A stretch of 64,000 nucleotides of DNA from Streptomyces lycii (GCF_009735685.1 NZ_WHPN01000426.1:1-64000); one strand, 5' to 3'. Positions 1-10,704 are shown, numbered from the stretch's first letter. Notes: generated from the sequence alone by a model not told the origin. A program made the numbers and translations.

Positions 1-19
1 AACAATTGTTGTGGGATTG

Positions 20-50
20 CCCTGTCGGGAACTTAGTGTTCCTGGCAGGG
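20..50 (+). terminator. Rho-independent terminator of a gene left of the window
   Basis: The arms at 20-32 and 38-50 can pair over 13 positions, with two G-U wobbles, around the loop TTAGT, and the T-rich run CTTTCTTGCGTT follows. This looks like the end of a rightward transcript that starts outside the window. It argues against any protein start before about position 100. Confidence 0.6.
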
Positions 51-101
51 CTTTCTTGCGTTGCCCTCCGGGTCACTCGAAGTTCACGTTCGGCCCGAAG
101 C

Positions 102-827
102 ATGGGCGTCATGGGAGATCGAGCTGAGAGACTTGGGCGGACCCTGGCGGACTCGGGAGTGCGTAACGGCGACGAAGTCATCGTGCCGTCGTTCGGTACC
201 GCGGATGTGGCCGAGGCGGTTCGTCTGGCCGGCGCGGTCCCCGTGTTCGCCGACATAGAGGCCGACAGCTACTGCCTCGATCCGTCTGCGGTCTCCGCGG
301 CCGTCACACCTCGTACCGCGGCGATCGTCCCCGCCCACCAGTTCGGGCACCGCGCGGACCTGGCCGGCATCGGTGAGACGGCGCGGCGTCACGGGCTGCT
401 GATCGTCGAATTCGAGGAGAGCGAGTCCACGGCGGCCGAGACGTTGGTCCGGCAGGAGAACGCCGCGTATCTGACGGCGCGGCTCAAGGGAGTCGTCACC
501 CCCGAGGTGGCTCCCGGCGCCGGGCACACCTACCAGCAGTACGTCGTGCGCATTCCCGGGAACGGGCGCCCCGACCGCGACGCGTTCGCTCTCGTCCTGC
601 GGAGCAAGGGAATACCGTGCCGGGTCCCCGTGCAGACGCCCGTCCACCGCATGCCCCGTTTCCGCCGGCCGGACAGCCTCACGCAGCCTGCCTGGCTGCC
701 CGAGACCGAGCGGGCCTCCGACGAGTGCCTCGCCCTGCCGGTCGAGGCCGGTCTCCGCAAGCGCGACCTGCACCGGTTGGCCGGCGCCTGCAACGCCCTC
801 GGAGGACTCCTCCAGCCGGCCGCCTGA
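102..827 (+). CDS. Shortened DegT/DnrJ/EryC1/StrS-like protein, probably non-catalytic
   Basis: This 241-residue protein resembles sugar aminotransferases of the DegT/DnrJ/EryC1/StrS family. The N-terminal half carries the family-like GDEVIVPSF and PVFADIEADSY stretches and ITPRT/IVPAHQFGH-type sequence, and the C-terminal half carries YQQYVVRIP. Between GLLIVEF and the next recognisable part (ENAAYLTARL) the family normally has about 100 more residues, including the PLP-binding lysine region and the GDGG segment. These are missing, and family members are usually 370-400 residues. No frameshift is needed to read through, so this looks like a maintained deletion rather than decay. The start is uncertain: ATG 102 and ATG 111 are both possible, and an earlier start would run through the terminator at 20-50. 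A catalytic aminotransferase role is unlikely; the actual function is unknown. Confidence 0.65.
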   Translation: MGVMGDRAERLGRTLADSGVRNGDEVIVPSFGTADVAEAVRLAGAVPVFADIEADSYCLDPSAVSAAVTPRTAAIVPAHQFGHRADLAGIGETARRHGLLIVEFEESESTAAETLVRQENAAYLTARLKGVVTPEVAPGAGHTYQQYVVRIPGNGRPDRDAFALVLRSKGIPCRVPVQTPVHRMPRFRRPDSLTQPAWLPETERASDECLALPVEAGLRKRDLHRLAGACNALGGLLQPAA

Positions 828-866
828 GCATGCGAAGGGGTGTGCGGGAGGCACCCGGTGATCGGG

Positions 867-872
867 TATGAT
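867..872 (+). promoter_or_regulatory. Likely -10 element of the tRNA-Thr gene
   Basis: TATGAT lies 15 nt before the 5' end of the mature tRNA and is a near-consensus -10 box. I see no convincing -35 at the usual distance, so the promoter call rests on the -10 and its position. Confidence 0.4.
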
Positions 873-887
873 CTATCCCGTTGCCGC

Positions 888-960
888 GCCCCAATAGCTC
901 AGTCGGCAGAGCGTCTCCATGGTAAGGAGAAGGTCTACGGTTCGATTCCGTATTGGGGCT
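888..960 (+). tRNA. tRNA-Thr (anticodon GGT)
   Basis: A 73-nt cloverleaf can be folded. The acceptor arms are GCCCCAA and TTGGGGC with discriminator T, the D arm starts GCTC, and the anticodon stem is TCTCC/GGAGA around the loop ATGGTAA, giving anticodon GGT (threonine, ACC/ACU codons). The T arm contains GGTTCGATTCC. The 3' CCA is not encoded, as is common in Streptomyces. Confidence 0.96.
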
Positions 961-971
961 CAGAGAGAAGG

Positions 972-1002
972 ACGTCCCGCCACCGAAGAGGTGGCGGGAC
1001 GT
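972..1002. terminator. Bidirectional terminator between tRNA-Thr and osaC
   Basis: A perfect 13-bp inverted repeat (972-984 with 990-1002) encloses the 5-nt loop GAAGA. It sits 11 nt after the tRNA and 52 nt beyond the stop of the convergent osaC gene, so it can end both transcripts. Confidence 0.85.
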
Positions 1003-1054
1003 TCTGCGTTGCGCCCCCTCCGCCGGTCCGGGTGGTCCGGACCGCGGCGCGGGG

Positions 1055-3844
1055 CTACGCGGGCTCGGCCTGCGGCTCGGGGACGCGCATCGCGAGGATC
1101 GCCATGTCGTCGGACGCCGGCTCCGCGGCGAAGCGCTCGACAGCGCGGAGCACACGGGAGGCCACCGCTCCGGCCGTCAGTCCCGTGCAGGTCGTGAGCA
1201 CGTCCGTGAGACCGTCGTCGCCCAGCATCCGGGGACCTTCGCGGCGCTCCGTCACGCCGTCCGTGACGCACAGCAGCACATCCCCCGGGTCCAGGGTCAC
1301 CGTCTCCTCGTACAGCTCCAGGTCGTCCATCACACCGAGCAGCGGCTGCGGCTCCGCGGCCGGCTCGACGCTGCCGTCCTGACGCAGCCGCAGCGGGAGC
1401 GGATGCCCGGCGCAGACCACCTTCAGCAGTGCGCTGCCGTCATCCTGCGGCCACAGCTCCCCGTAGAGCAGCGTCAGGAAGCGGCTGCGCGCGCCCTCGT
1501 CGAGGATCGCCGCGTTGAGCCGCTCCAGGACGGCCGGGCCGCCGAAGCCCTCGCGGGCCAGCAGGCGCAGCGCGTGCCGGGCGAGGCCGGTGACCGCGGC
1601 CGCCTCCGGACCGGTGCCGCAGACGTCACCGATGGCGAAGCCGTACGCGCCGTCGCGGATCGGGAAGAGGTCGTAGAAGTCGCCGCCGACCTCGTTGCCC
1701 TCGCCGGCCGCGCGGTAGATGACCTCGACCTCGACGCCGGGGACCTCGGGCAGCTCCGGCGGCAGCAGGCTGCGCTGGAGCGACTGGCTGATGGCGGTGC
1801 GCTCGGAGTACAGCCGGGAGTTGTCCAGGGCCAGGGCGGCCCGGCGGGACAGGTCCTCGGCGAGTTCGAGGATCTCCTGCCGGAAGTGCTCGTCGGAGGG
1901 CTTGCCGAGGGTGAGCATGCCGATGACGCGGTTCCGCGCCACCAGGGGCAGCACGACCGTCTCGCCCGCGACGGCGGAAGCCGTGGCCAGCGACGGGCCG
2001 GGCCCCGAGGCCGAGTGGGAGGCGTCACCGAGGCCGAGGCTGCGCAGGGAGGACCGGAGGGCGGCGGAGTGCGCCGCGTCGCTCGGCGCGCTCCACACGC
2101 GCGCCCCGGGCGTGGGCACGGGCTCGGGCGGCGGGACCTTGCCGAGCAGGGTCTTGAGGCCGTCGATGCGGTCCTCGTCCTCGTGCAGTACGTAACTCAG
2201 CTCGGGCTCGGAGGCCTGGTCGGCGACGGTGTAGACCGCGCACCAGGTGGCCAGGGTGGGGACGGTCATCTGGGCCATCAGCGCCAGGGTCTGGTCCCGG
2301 TCGAGGGTTCCGGCGAGCAGGTCGGACGCCTCCACGAGGAAGGACAGCGAGCCACGGCGGAGGCGTTCGAGTTCGGTGAGGCGGGCGCGCTCCACGGCGA
2401 GCGCGATGCGGTCGGCGGCGAACTGGAGCCGCAGCGCCTCCTCGTTCGTGTAGCGGCCCGCGGCTTCGGCGGCGACGCCGAGGGAACCGGTGAGACGGCC
2501 CTCGACCTTGAGCGGAACGTTGACGACGGAACGCATGCCGGTCCCGGCGAGCAGCGGCACGGCGCCGGGGACGACCGTGAGGTCCTCGTGCACGGCCGGC
2601 ATCCGCGCGGACCCGTAGCGGCCCGTGCCCGCCTCCACGGGGACGCGGGCGAAGCGCTGGCGGGCCGAGGGCAGGCCGGTGGAGGCGCGGACCTCCAGCT
2701 CGGTCTCGTCGTCGGTCGCGAGCAGCAGATAGGCGGCGTCCCCGTCGAGCATGTCACGGGCGCGCTCCACGGTGCGCTGCAGCAGTCCGTCGAGGTCGTC
2801 GGGGGCGGGGGAGCCGATGAAGACCTCGAAGGGGTCGGCGGAGGATCCCCTGGCCTCGCCGGAGCCTCCGCCGCCGTCGCCCGCGGACGCCCGGAGGGTG
2901 GTCTGGAGCACGGCGCGCTCGTGGTCGCGGACCAGCAGGCAGACGGTCGACGGGTCGCCGGCCGCGTCCCGGACCCGCAGGTGCGAGGCGTAGACGGGGA
3001 TGACGCGGCCGTCGGTGGCGCGGATGCCGTACGAGCCCTCCCAGCGGGACAGCTGGAGCGCCTCGGCGATGCCGGTGCCCGTGCCCGGGGTGTGCGGCCA
3101 GGCGGCGAGGTCGGTCAGCTGCTTGCCGAGGACCTGATCGGCGGGATGGCCGAAGAGTGCCTCGGCGTCGTCGTTCCAGGAGCTGATGGCCCCGGCGCGG
3201 TCGATCTGGACGACGGCGACGCGGACCCGGGTCTCGGCGACGGGAAGGGCGTCGACCGGCAGCGCGGGGCCCGCCGAGCGGGTGCCCGCGGGACGCTCGG
3301 GGAGGTCGAGCTGGAACCAGACGGTCTTGTGCGTGGAGCTGTACTCCACGCCCCAGCTGGTGGCGAGCGCGCCGCACAGCATCAGCCCGCGGCCGCCCTC
3401 GCGGTCCGGGTTGGCGGCCTGCGCCGCGCTGCTCTGCAGCGGCACGTCCCGTTCCGGGTAGCGGTCGGCGACCTCGATGCGGACTCCGGCCTCGGTGCGC
3501 AGGCAGAGCACGTCCGCGGCGGTGCCCGCGTGCACGACGGCGTTGGTGACCAGCTCACTCGTGAGGACCACGGCATCGTCGACGATGTCGGAGAAGCCCC
3601 AGCCCTGGAGGGTGTCGCGGACGAAGGCTCGGGCGGTCGCGACCGAGCGCCCGACCGCCTCGAAGGTGGCCGTGGCCCGCGCGGTGATCACTGGTCTCCT
3701 CAAGGGTGTCTCGGTGGCCGGCGTACGCATGGTGGGCAGGGTCACTGCCCCCGGAGGCGTGCCGCCGCCGGAACCGTCGGGCAGCCGGCCGGTGTCAGCT
3801 TCCGCCAGGTCCTGCCGGACCAGGCTTTCGCCCCGCTCCTTCAT
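1055..3844 (-). CDS. osaC: OsaC-like multidomain SigB regulator: RsbW-type kinase, PAS, GAF and PP2C phosphatase
   Basis: This 929-residue cytoplasmic protein has an N-terminal RsbW/HATPase_c_2-type domain (about 60-180; N box ELVTNAVVHA, later GRGL), a PAS domain (about 200-310), one clear and one weaker GAF domain (about 360-670) and a C-terminal SpoIIE/PP2C phosphatase domain. The PP2C metal-binding motifs GGDFYD, GDVCGTG and TDGVTER are intact, so phosphatase activity is plausible. The same architecture belongs to S. coelicolor OsaC, which modulates SigB activity after osmotic stress; the neighbouring osaA-osaB pair supports that identity. ATG 3844 is chosen because GGGAG precedes it at short spacing and the conserved domains start well inside. 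It is divergent from osaA. Anti-sigma kinase and phosphatase roles in this strain are inferred from family and context. Confidence 0.88.
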   Translation of the reverse strand: MKERGESLVRQDLAEADTGRLPDGSGGGTPPGAVTLPTMRTPATETPLRRPVITARATATFEAVGRSVATARAFVRDTLQGWGFSDIVDDAVVLTSELVTNAVVHAGTAADVLCLRTEAGVRIEVADRYPERDVPLQSSAAQAANPDREGGRGLMLCGALATSWGVEYSSTHKTVWFQLDLPERPAGTRSAGPALPVDALPVAETRVRVAVVQIDRAGAISSWNDDAEALFGHPADQVLGKQLTDLAAWPHTPGTGTGIAEALQLSRWEGSYGIRATDGRVIPVYASHLRVRDAAGDPSTVCLLVRDHERAVLQTTLRASAGDGGGGSGEARGSSADPFEVFIGSPAPDDLDGLLQRTVERARDMLDGDAAYLLLATDDETELEVRASTGLPSARQRFARVPVEAGTGRYGSARMPAVHEDLTVVPGAVPLLAGTGMRSVVNVPLKVEGRLTGSLGVAAEAAGRYTNEEALRLQFAADRIALAVERARLTELERLRRGSLSFLVEASDLLAGTLDRDQTLALMAQMTVPTLATWCAVYTVADQASEPELSYVLHEDEDRIDGLKTLLGKVPPPEPVPTPGARVWSAPSDAAHSAALRSSLRSLGLGDASHSASGPGPSLATASAVAGETVVLPLVARNRVIGMLTLGKPSDEHFRQEILELAEDLSRRAALALDNSRLYSERTAISQSLQRSLLPPELPEVPGVEVEVIYRAAGEGNEVGGDFYDLFPIRDGAYGFAIGDVCGTGPEAAAVTGLARHALRLLAREGFGGPAVLERLNAAILDEGARSRFLTLLYGELWPQDDGSALLKVVCAGHPLPLRLRQDGSVEPAAEPQPLLGVMDDLELYEETVTLDPGDVLLCVTDGVTERREGPRMLGDDGLTDVLTTCTGLTAGAVASRVLRAVERFAAEPASDDMAILAMRVPEPQAEPA

Positions 3845-4137
3845 GCCACTCCCTACGGCCGGACGGCCCGCCGCCGGCGCCTCACCGACGCCTTGCAGTA
3901 CTCGCTTCCCCACCCGTCGTTTCGGCCGGGTGGTGGACAGCCGGATGCCAGGTTACTTACCTTCGCCGTTCGCGAGGATGCCGGTCGCGCGTGTTTCCGC
4001 CCGAGAGTGGTAGGGAGCGTGTCGGGCGGTGTGCGATGCTGCCGAACTGTTATGGCCTGGTTCTGTCCGGGTGAAACACTGGGCAGGCTTGAGTGAGAAA
4101 GCCCGGGTAGAACGGTCGACCCTGCGGGAGGGACACG

Positions 4138-7100
4138 GTGGAGTCTGGCGCAGCCGCGCGAAGCACCAAGACGCGCGCGAAGGGCGGTCGCTCCCGTAGT
4201 GGTGGGACGACCGAGGTGGACACGGCGGCCCTCAACCGGCTGCTGTCGGCGCTGGCCTCGATGCGGGACGGCAATTTCCGGAAGCGGCTGACCGTGTCCG
4301 GGGACGGTGTGATGGCGGAGATCGCCGCCGTCTTCAACGAGGTGGCGGACCGCAACCAGCAGCTCACGGGCGAGATCGCGAGGGTCCGGCGGGTCGTCGG
4401 CAGGGAGGGAAAACTCACAGAACGCCTGGAGACCGGGCCCTGTGAGGGTTCCTGGGCGGCGGCGATCGACGCCTCGAACGCCCTGGTGGACGATCTGGTA
4501 CGGCCCGTCTCCGAGGTCGGCCGGGTGCTGTCGGCGGTGTCCGAGGGCGATCTCGAGCAGCGGATGGACCTGCGCTCGCAGGGCTCGGACGGCTCGGCGC
4601 ACCCGCTGCGCGGCGAGTTCCTGAAGGTCGGGCGGACGGTGAACGGGCTGGTCGACCAGCTGTCGGCGTTCACCGACGAGGTGACCCGGGTCGCCAGCGA
4701 GGTCGGTACCGAGGGCAAGCTCGGCGGCCAGGCGAAGGTGCGCGGGATGTCGGGTTCCTGGAAGGACCTCACGGACTCCGTCAACACGATGGCGTACCGG
4801 CTCACCGCGCAGGTGCGGGACATCGCGCTGGTGACGACGGCGGTCGCGAAGGGCGATCTGTCCCGGAAGGTCACGGTTCACGTGGCCGGCGAGATGCTCG
4901 AACTGAAGAACACCGTCAACACGATGGTGGACCAGCTGTCCTCTTTCTCCTCCGAGGTGACGCGCGTCGCCCGGGAGGTCGGCACGGAGGGTGAGCTGGG
5001 CGGCCAGGCGAAGGTCCCGGGTGTCGCCGGGGTGTGGAAGGACCTGACCGACTCCGTCAACCTCATGGCGGGCAATCTGACCGCGCAGGTGCGCGGGATC
5101 GCGCAGGTCACGACGGCGGTCGCCAACGGTGACCTGTCACAGAAGGTGACGGTGAGCGCCCGCGGCGAGGTCGCGCAGCTCGCCGAGACGATCAACACGA
5201 TGACGGAGACCCTGCGCACGTTCGCCGGTGAGGTGACCCGGGTCGCGCGGGAGGTCGGAGCCGAGGGTGAGCTGGGCGGCCAGGCGCAGGTGCCGGGGGC
5301 GGCGGGGACCTGGAAGGACCTGACCGACTCGGTGAACACCGCGTTCCGCAACCTCACCGGGCAGGTGCGGGACATCGCGCAGGTGACGACGGCGGTGGCG
5401 AACGGTGATCTGTCGCAGAAGGTCACCGTGGACGTGTCCGGCGAGATGCTGGAGCTGAAGAACACGGTCAACACGATGGTCGACCAGCTGTCGTCCTTCG
5501 GCGCCGAGGTGACGCGCGTCGCCCGGGAGATCGGGGTCGAGGGCGAGCTGGGCGGCCAGGCGCAGGTGCCGGGGGCGGCGGGGACCTGGAAGGACCTGAC
5601 CGACTCGGTGAACACCGCGTTCCGCAACCTCACCGGGCAGGTCCGCAACATCGCGCAGGTGACGACGGCGGTGGCCAACGGTGACCTGTCGCAGAAGGTC
5701 ACCGTCGACGTGTCCGGCGAGATGCTCCAGCTGAAGAACACCGTCAACACGATGGTCGACCAGCTGTCGTCCTTCGCCGACCAGGTCACCCGGATGGCCC
5801 GTGACGTGGGCACCGAGGGCCGGCTCGGCGGCCAGGCCCGGGTGGACGGGGTGTCCGGCACCTGGAAGGACCTGACCGACTCCGTCAACTTCATGGCCGG
5901 GAACCTCACCTCGCAGGTGAGGCAGATCGCCCAGGTGACGACGGCGGTGGCGCGCGGTGATCTGTCGCAGAAGATCGAGGTCGACGCCCGCGGCGAGATC
6001 CTGGAGCTGAAGAACACCATCAACACGATGGTGGACCAGCTCTCCGCCTTCGCCGACCAGGTCACCCGGGTGGCCCGGGAGGTCGGTACGGAAGGCCGGC
6101 TGGGCGGTCAGGCCCAGGTGCCCGGTGTCGCCGGCGTCTGGCGGGACCTGACCGACTCCGTGAACGGCATGGCCGGCAACCTCACCGCGCAGGTCCGCAA
6201 CATCGCGCAGGTCGCGACGGCGGTGGCGCGCGGTGATCTGTCGCAGAAGATCGACGTGGACGCCCGCGGCGAGATCCTGGAGCTGAAGAACACCCTCAAC
6301 ACGATGGTGGACCAGCTCTCGTCGTTCGCCGACCAGGTGACGCGGGTGGCCCGCGAGGTCGGCACGGAGGGCATCCTCGGCGGCCAGGCCGAGGTGCAGG
6401 GCGTGTCCGGGACCTGGAAGGACCTCACCCAGTCCGTCAACTTCATGGCGAACAACCTGACGACCCAGGTCCGCAACATCGCGCAGGTGACGACGGCGGT
6501 CGCGAACGGTGACCTGTCGCAGAAGGTCACGGTCGACGCCAAGGGCGAGATCCTCGCCCTGGTGACCACGGTGAACACCATGGTGGACACCCTGTCGTCG
6601 TTCGCCGAGCAGGTGACGCGGGTGGCCCGTGAGGTGGGCACCGAGGGCCAGCTCGGCGGGCAGGCCCGGGTGCGGGACGTGTCCGGCATCTGGAAGGACC
6701 TGACGGACAACGTCAACCTGATGGCGAACAACCTCACCATCCAGGTGCGGAACATCGCGCAGGTCTCGTCCGCCGTCGCCAACGGCGACCTGACGAAGAA
6801 GGTCACCGTCGAGGCGCGCGGCGAGGTCGCGCAGCTCGCCGACACCGTCAACACGATGGTGACGACCCTGTCGTCGTTCGCCGACGAGGTGACGCGGGTG
6901 GCCCGCGAGGTCGGCACCGACGGCCGGCTCGGCGGGCAGGCCCGGGTGCCGGGCGTCTCCGGCACCTGGAAGGACCTCACCGAGTCCGTGAACTCGATGG
7001 CGTCCAACCTCACCGGCCAGGTCCGCAACATCGCGATGGTCACCACGGCGGTCGCCAAGGGTGACCTGACGAAGAAGATCGACGTCGACGCCCGCGGCGA

Positions 7101-9648
7101 GATCCTGGAGCTGAAGACGACCATCAACACGATGGTCGACCAGCTCTCCTCGTTCGCCGACCAGGTGACCCGGGTGGCCCGCGAGGTGGGCACCGAGGGC
7201 CAGCTCGGCGGCCAGGCGCGGGTGCGAGACGTGGACGGCACCTGGCGCGACCTGACGGAATCGGTGAACGAGATGGCCGGGAACCTCACCCGGCAGGTCC
7301 GCGCCATCGCGGCCGTCGCCGCCGCGGTCACCCGCGGCGACCTGAATCTCAAGATCGACGTGGACGCGGCGGGTGAGATCCTGGAGCTCCAGGACAACAT
7401 CAACACGATGATCGCCACGCTCCGCGAGACCACGCTCGCCAACAAGGAGCAGGACTGGCTGAAGGGCAACCTGGCCCGGATCTCCGGGCTCATGCAGGGC
7501 CGGCGGGACCTGGACGACGTGGCGCGGCTGATCATGAGCGAGCTGACCCCGGTGGTCTCGGCGCAGCACGGCGCGTTCTTCCTGGCCACACCGACCGGTG
7601 ACACGGCGGAGATCGCCGCCGCCGAGGAGGAGGGCTCGTACGAGCTGCGGCTGATCGGCTCGTACGGCTACTCCATGGGCGGGATGCCGACGTCCTTCAG
7701 GCCGGGCGAGTCGCTCATCGGCACGGCGGCCGAGGAGAAGCGCACGATCCTCGTCGAGAACGTGCCGCCGGGCTATCTGAAGATCTCCTCGGGGCTCGGC
7801 GAGGCGCCGCCCGCGCACGTGATCGTGCTGCCGGTGCTCTTCGAGGACCAGGTGCTGGGTGTGATCGAGCTGGCGTCGTTCCAGCCCTTCGCGCAGATCC
7901 AGAAGGACTTCCTCAGCCAGATCGCCGAGATGATCGCCACGAGCGTCAACACGATCAGTGTCAACACCAAGACCGAGGTGCTGCTCCAGCAGTCGCAGGA
8001 GCTGGCCGAGCAGCTCCAGGACCGCTCCGAGGAGCTGGAGAACCGGCAGAAGGCCCTCCAGGCGTCCAACGCCGAGCTGGAGGAGAAGGCCGAGCTGCTG
8101 GCCCAGCAGAACCGCGACATCGAGGTGAAGAACACCGAGATCGAGGAGGCGCGGCAGGTCCTGGAGGAGCGCGCGGAGCAGCTCGCGGTCTCCATGCGCT
8201 ACAAGTCCGAGTTCCTCGCCAACATGTCGCACGAGCTGCGCACCCCGCTCAACTCGCTGCTCATCCTGGCCAAGCTGCTCGCGGACAATGCCGAAGGCAA
8301 TCTGTCACCGAAGCAGGTGGAATTCGCAGAAACGATCCATGGAGCCGGTTCGGACCTGCTCCAGCTCATCAACGACATCCTCGACCTGTCCAAGGTCGAG
8401 GCGGGCAAGATGGACATCAGCCCGGCCCGGATCGCCCTCGTCCAGCTCGTCGACTACGTCGAGGCGACCTTCCGCCCGCTGACCGCCGAGAAGGGCCTGG
8501 ACTTCTCCGTACGGGTCTCACCGGAGCTGCCGGGCACCCTGCACACCGACGAGCAGCGCCTGCTCCAGGTGCTGCGGAACCTGCTGTCGAACGCGGTGAA
8601 GTTCACCGACAGCGGCGCCGTGGAACTGGTGATCCGCCCGGCCGGCTCGGACGTGCCGGACGCCATCCGCGAGCAGCTCCTGGAGCACGGCTCGCTCCAG
8701 GAGGCCGACGCGCCGCTGATCGCCTTCTCGGTCACCGACACCGGCATCGGGATCGCGGCCAGCAAGATGCGGGTCATCTTCGAGGCGTTCAAGCAGGCCG
8801 ACGGCACGACCAGCCGGAAGTACGGCGGTACGGGCCTCGGGCTGTCGATCAGCCGGGAGATCGCCCGGCTGCTGGGCGGCGAGATCCACGCGGCCAGCGA
8901 GCCGGGACGCGGGTCCACGTTCACGCTCTATCTGCCGCTCAGCCCCGGTGAGCTCCCGCCGCAGGGCTATCCGCAGCTGATGCCCGGCGGGGCGGACCTC
9001 GGGCCGCGGTTCAGCGGGCTGCGGGAGGTCGCCGCGGAGGCGGTCGACGGAGACGGGGAGCAGCCCGCGGCGGAGCGTGCGGAGGAGCCGGGCCGCGCCC
9101 CGGCCCGGCCCGCCCGCCGTCGCGGGCGGTCGGTGGCGCCGCCGGAGCCGAGGCGGGAGCTGACCGGTCCGGAGGACGAGGTGTCCGCCGAGCCGCAGCC
9201 GGCCCCCCGGGAGTCGTGGCTGGAGAACGGGCAGGACCTGGTCCGGCCCGGTCCGGAGAGCCACTTCCACGGCGAGAAGGTGCTGATCGTCGACGACGAC
9301 ATCCGGAACGTCTTCGCGCTGACCAGCGTGCTGGAGCAGCACGGACTGTCGGTGCTGTACGCGGAGAACGGCCGTGAGGGCATCGAGGTCCTGGAGCAGC
9401 ACGACGACGTGGTCGTGGTGCTGATGGATATCATGATGCCCGAGATGGACGGTTACGCGACGACGGCGGCGATCCGCCGGATGCCGCAGTTCGCCGGGCT
9501 GCCGATCATCGCGCTGACCGCGAAGGCGATGAAGGGCGACCGCGAGAAGAGCATCCAGGCGGGAGCCTCGGACTACGTGACCAAGCCGGTCGACACCGAC
9601 CACCTGCTGGCCGTGATGAACCAGTGGATGCGGGAAGGTGAGGACTGA
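4138..9648 (+). CDS. osaA: OsaA-like giant hybrid histidine kinase with HAMP-like repeats
   Basis: This 1836-residue protein has no obvious membrane segment. About 12 HAMP-like units of 92 residues fill roughly residues 25-1105, each with a GDLS/GDLT-type motif, followed by a GAF domain (about 1115-1280), a Gln/Glu-rich coiled coil, a HisKA domain with phospho-acceptor His1365 in SHELRTP, a HATPase_c domain with GTGLGLSI, a Pro/Glu-rich linker and a receiver domain with phospho-acceptor Asp1764 in [12 protein letters not shown]. This is the architecture of OsaA, the osmoadaptation hybrid kinase paired with OsaB. The GTG start has the Shine-Dalgarno sequence GGGAGGG just upstream. The tandem repeat is also visible at DNA level with a 276-bp period. 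A hairpin terminator follows at 9672, so osaB is probably transcribed separately or by partial read-through. Confidence 0.92.
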   Translation: MESGAAARSTKTRAKGGRSRSGGTTEVDTAALNRLLSALASMRDGNFRKRLTVSGDGVMAEIAAVFNEVADRNQQLTGEIARVRRVVGREGKLTERLETGPCEGSWAAAIDASNALVDDLVRPVSEVGRVLSAVSEGDLEQRMDLRSQGSDGSAHPLRGEFLKVGRTVNGLVDQLSAFTDEVTRVASEVGTEGKLGGQAKVRGMSGSWKDLTDSVNTMAYRLTAQVRDIALVTTAVAKGDLSRKVTVHVAGEMLELKNTVNTMVDQLSSFSSEVTRVAREVGTEGELGGQAKVPGVAGVWKDLTDSVNLMAGNLTAQVRGIAQVTTAVANGDLSQKVTVSARGEVAQLAETINTMTETLRTFAGEVTRVAREVGAEGELGGQAQVPGAAGTWKDLTDSVNTAFRNLTGQVRDIAQVTTAVANGDLSQKVTVDVSGEMLELKNTVNTMVDQLSSFGAEVTRVAREIGVEGELGGQAQVPGAAGTWKDLTDSVNTAFRNLTGQVRNIAQVTTAVANGDLSQKVTVDVSGEMLQLKNTVNTMVDQLSSFADQVTRMARDVGTEGRLGGQARVDGVSGTWKDLTDSVNFMAGNLTSQVRQIAQVTTAVARGDLSQKIEVDARGEILELKNTINTMVDQLSAFADQVTRVAREVGTEGRLGGQAQVPGVAGVWRDLTDSVNGMAGNLTAQVRNIAQVATAVARGDLSQKIDVDARGEILELKNTLNTMVDQLSSFADQVTRVAREVGTEGILGGQAEVQGVSGTWKDLTQSVNFMANNLTTQVRNIAQVTTAVANGDLSQKVTVDAKGEILALVTTVNTMVDTLSSFAEQVTRVAREVGTEGQLGGQARVRDVSGIWKDLTDNVNLMANNLTIQVRNIAQVSSAVANGDLTKKVTVEARGEVAQLADTVNTMVTTLSSFADEVTRVAREVGTDGRLGGQARVPGVSGTWKDLTESVNSMASNLTGQVRNIAMVTTAVAKGDLTKKIDVDARGEILELKTTINTMVDQLSSFADQVTRVAREVGTEGQLGGQARVRDVDGTWRDLTESVNEMAGNLTRQVRAIAAVAAAVTRGDLNLKIDVDAAGEILELQDNINTMIATLRETTLANKEQDWLKGNLARISGLMQGRRDLDDVARLIMSELTPVVSAQHGAFFLATPTGDTAEIAAAEEEGSYELRLIGSYGYSMGGMPTSFRPGESLIGTAAEEKRTILVENVPPGYLKISSGLGEAPPAHVIVLPVLFEDQVLGVIELASFQPFAQIQKDFLSQIAEMIATSVNTISVNTKTEVLLQQSQELAEQLQDRSEELENRQKALQASNAELEEKAELLAQQNRDIEVKNTEIEEARQVLEERAEQLAVSMRYKSEFLANMSHELRTPLNSLLILAKLLADNAEGNLSPKQVEFAETIHGAGSDLLQLINDILDLSKVEAGKMDISPARIALVQLVDYVEATFRPLTAEKGLDFSVRVSPELPGTLHTDEQRLLQVLRNLLSNAVKFTDSGAVELVIRPAGSDVPDAIREQLLEHGSLQEADAPLIAFSVTDTGIGIAASKMRVIFEAFKQADGTTSRKYGGTGLGLSISREIARLLGGEIHAASEPGRGSTFTLYLPLSPGELPPQGYPQLMPGGADLGPRFSGLREVAAEAVDGDGEQPAAERAEEPGRAPARPARRRGRSVAPPEPRRELTGPEDEVSAEPQPAPRESWLENGQDLVRPGPESHFHGEKVLIVDDDIRNVFALTSVLEQHGLSVLYAENGREGIEVLEQHDDVVVVLMDIMMPEMDGYATTAAIRRMPQFAGLPIIALTAKAMKGDREKSIQAGASDYVTKPVDTDHLLAVMNQWMREGED
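4230..7420 (+). repeat. 276-bp tandem repeats encoding HAMP-like units in osaA
   Basis: About twelve units repeat every 276 bp (92 codons). Two neighbouring units share an exact 98-bp block, 5269-5366 and 5545-5642, offset by exactly 276 bp. The units near 5400-6500 are the most alike, which suggests recent duplication or gene conversion inside the array. Confidence 0.88.
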
Positions 9649-9671
9649 CCGTCTCCGAACGGGTGTGGAAG

Positions 9672-9707
9672 CGCGGTGCACGGGGAACCTTCTGGTCCCC
9701 CACCGCG
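9672..9707 (+). terminator. Hairpin terminator after osaA
   Basis: CGCGGTG (9672-9678) pairs with CACCGCG (9701-9707), and an inner GGGGAACC/GGTCCCC stem with a one-base bulge closes the loop; TTT follows. It lies 24 nt after the osaA stop codon. Confidence 0.55.
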
Positions 9708-9885
9708 TTTCCGGTACGTGCACAGTGACATCGCGGTGACAGGGTGTGGCGACAGGCGGGGTGCGGTTACGATGACCGGCACAAGGACGGGCGGCGTAAG
9801 GGAGTCGTCCCCCGGGGCGGCGTCCGGTGCTTCCCCGAGCTCCCCGAGCAGGGGAGGTTCCACGCCGGGGCGAGGAGGACGGGCC

Positions 9886-10560
9886 ATGGTGCAGAAGGCC
9901 AAGATCCTCCTGGTCGATGACCGGCCGGAGAATCTGCTGGCGCTGGAGGCCATTCTCTCCGCGCTCGATCAGACACTGGTACGGGCATCGTCAGGGGAGG
10001 AAGCGCTCAAGGCGCTGCTGACGGACGATTTCGCAGTCATCCTGCTGGACGTCCAGATGCCGGGTATGGACGGGTTCGAGACCGCGGCGCACATCAAGCG
10101 ACGGGAGCGGACGCGGGACATCCCGATCATCTTCCTGACGGCCATCAACCACGGGCCGCACCACACCTTCCGCGGTTACGCCGCCGGTGCGGTGGACTAC
10201 ATCTCCAAGCCGTTCGACCCCTGGGTGCTGCGGGCGAAGGTCTCGGTCTTCGTCGAGCTGTACATGAAGAACTGCCAGCTGCGGGAGCAGGCCTCCCTGC
10301 TGCGCGCCCAGATCGAGGGCAGCCAGCCCGAGCCGGGCGACGCCAAGGAGCCTCCCGGGCTGCTGGCCGAGCTGTCCGCGCGGCTCGCGGCGGTCGAGGA
10401 GCAGGCCGAGGCGCTGTCGAAGCAGCTCGACGAGTCCGCGGACGCGGCCGCCGTCGCCACGGCCGCCCATCTCGAACGGAAGCTCACCGGACTGCGCCGC
10501 GCGCTGGACGCCCTGGAGCCCGGCACGGGTGGCGCCGGGACGGTTCCGCAGCAGAGCTGA
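9886..10560 (+). CDS. osaB: OsaB-like response regulator with coiled-coil output
   Basis: This 224-residue protein has an N-terminal receiver domain (about 4-120) with acidic DD at the start (LLVDDRPEN), phospho-acceptor Asp55 in [11 protein letters not shown] and the conserved lysine in SKPF. The C-terminal part is Ala/Glu/Leu-rich and predicted coiled coil, with no DNA-binding domain, as in OsaB of S. coelicolor, the partner of OsaA needed for growth and differentiation under high osmolarity. ATG 9886 is chosen because it has an AGGAGG-type ribosome site and starts just before the receiver domain; the open frame continues upstream but encodes low-complexity sequence. It lies 237 bp after osaA with a hairpin between them, so it may have its own promoter. 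Confidence 0.9.
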   Translation: MVQKAKILLVDDRPENLLALEAILSALDQTLVRASSGEEALKALLTDDFAVILLDVQMPGMDGFETAAHIKRRERTRDIPIIFLTAINHGPHHTFRGYAAGAVDYISKPFDPWVLRAKVSVFVELYMKNCQLREQASLLRAQIEGSQPEPGDAKEPPGLLAELSARLAAVEEQAEALSKQLDESADAAAVATAAHLERKLTGLRRALDALEPGTGGAGTVPQQS

Positions 10561-10568
10561 GGCCCCGT

Positions 10569-10597
10569 CGGCCGGCCCGCCGTGTGCGGTCCGGCCG
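10569..10597 (+). terminator. Possible terminator between osaB and ftsK
   Basis: A 10-bp inverted repeat with one mismatch (CGGCCGGCCC with GGTCCGGCCG) encloses a 9-nt loop 8 nt after the osaB stop codon. There is no T run, which is common for GC-rich actinobacterial terminators. Confidence 0.4.
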
Positions 10598-10692
10598 GCG
10601 TGACCCGGCGTCAGCACGGCGCCGCGGCGGGGCGGACGACGACACGAACGGGTCAACCGGTGGGCACACGTGTCCCATCCGGCAGACACCGG

Positions 10693-10704
10693 TAACCTCG
10701 CAAC
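10693..10704 (+). promoter_or_regulatory. -10 box giving a leaderless ftsK transcript
   Basis: TAACCT (10693-10698) is followed by 6 nt and then the ATG. There is no ribosome-binding sequence before the start, so transcription probably begins at or next to the A of the start codon. Confidence 0.45.

Noticed and set aside
953-4096. A 1047-codon open frame on the plus strand opposite osaC
   Set aside because: It is the antisense shadow of osaC in high-GC DNA. The composition is Arg/Gly/Gln/Val-rich without domains, and the first bases are the tRNA terminator.
5137-8232. A 1031-codon open frame on the minus strand under osaA
   Set aside because: It is a mirror of the HAMP-repeat coding sequence with repetitive LGDRRRDL-type low complexity and no family match.
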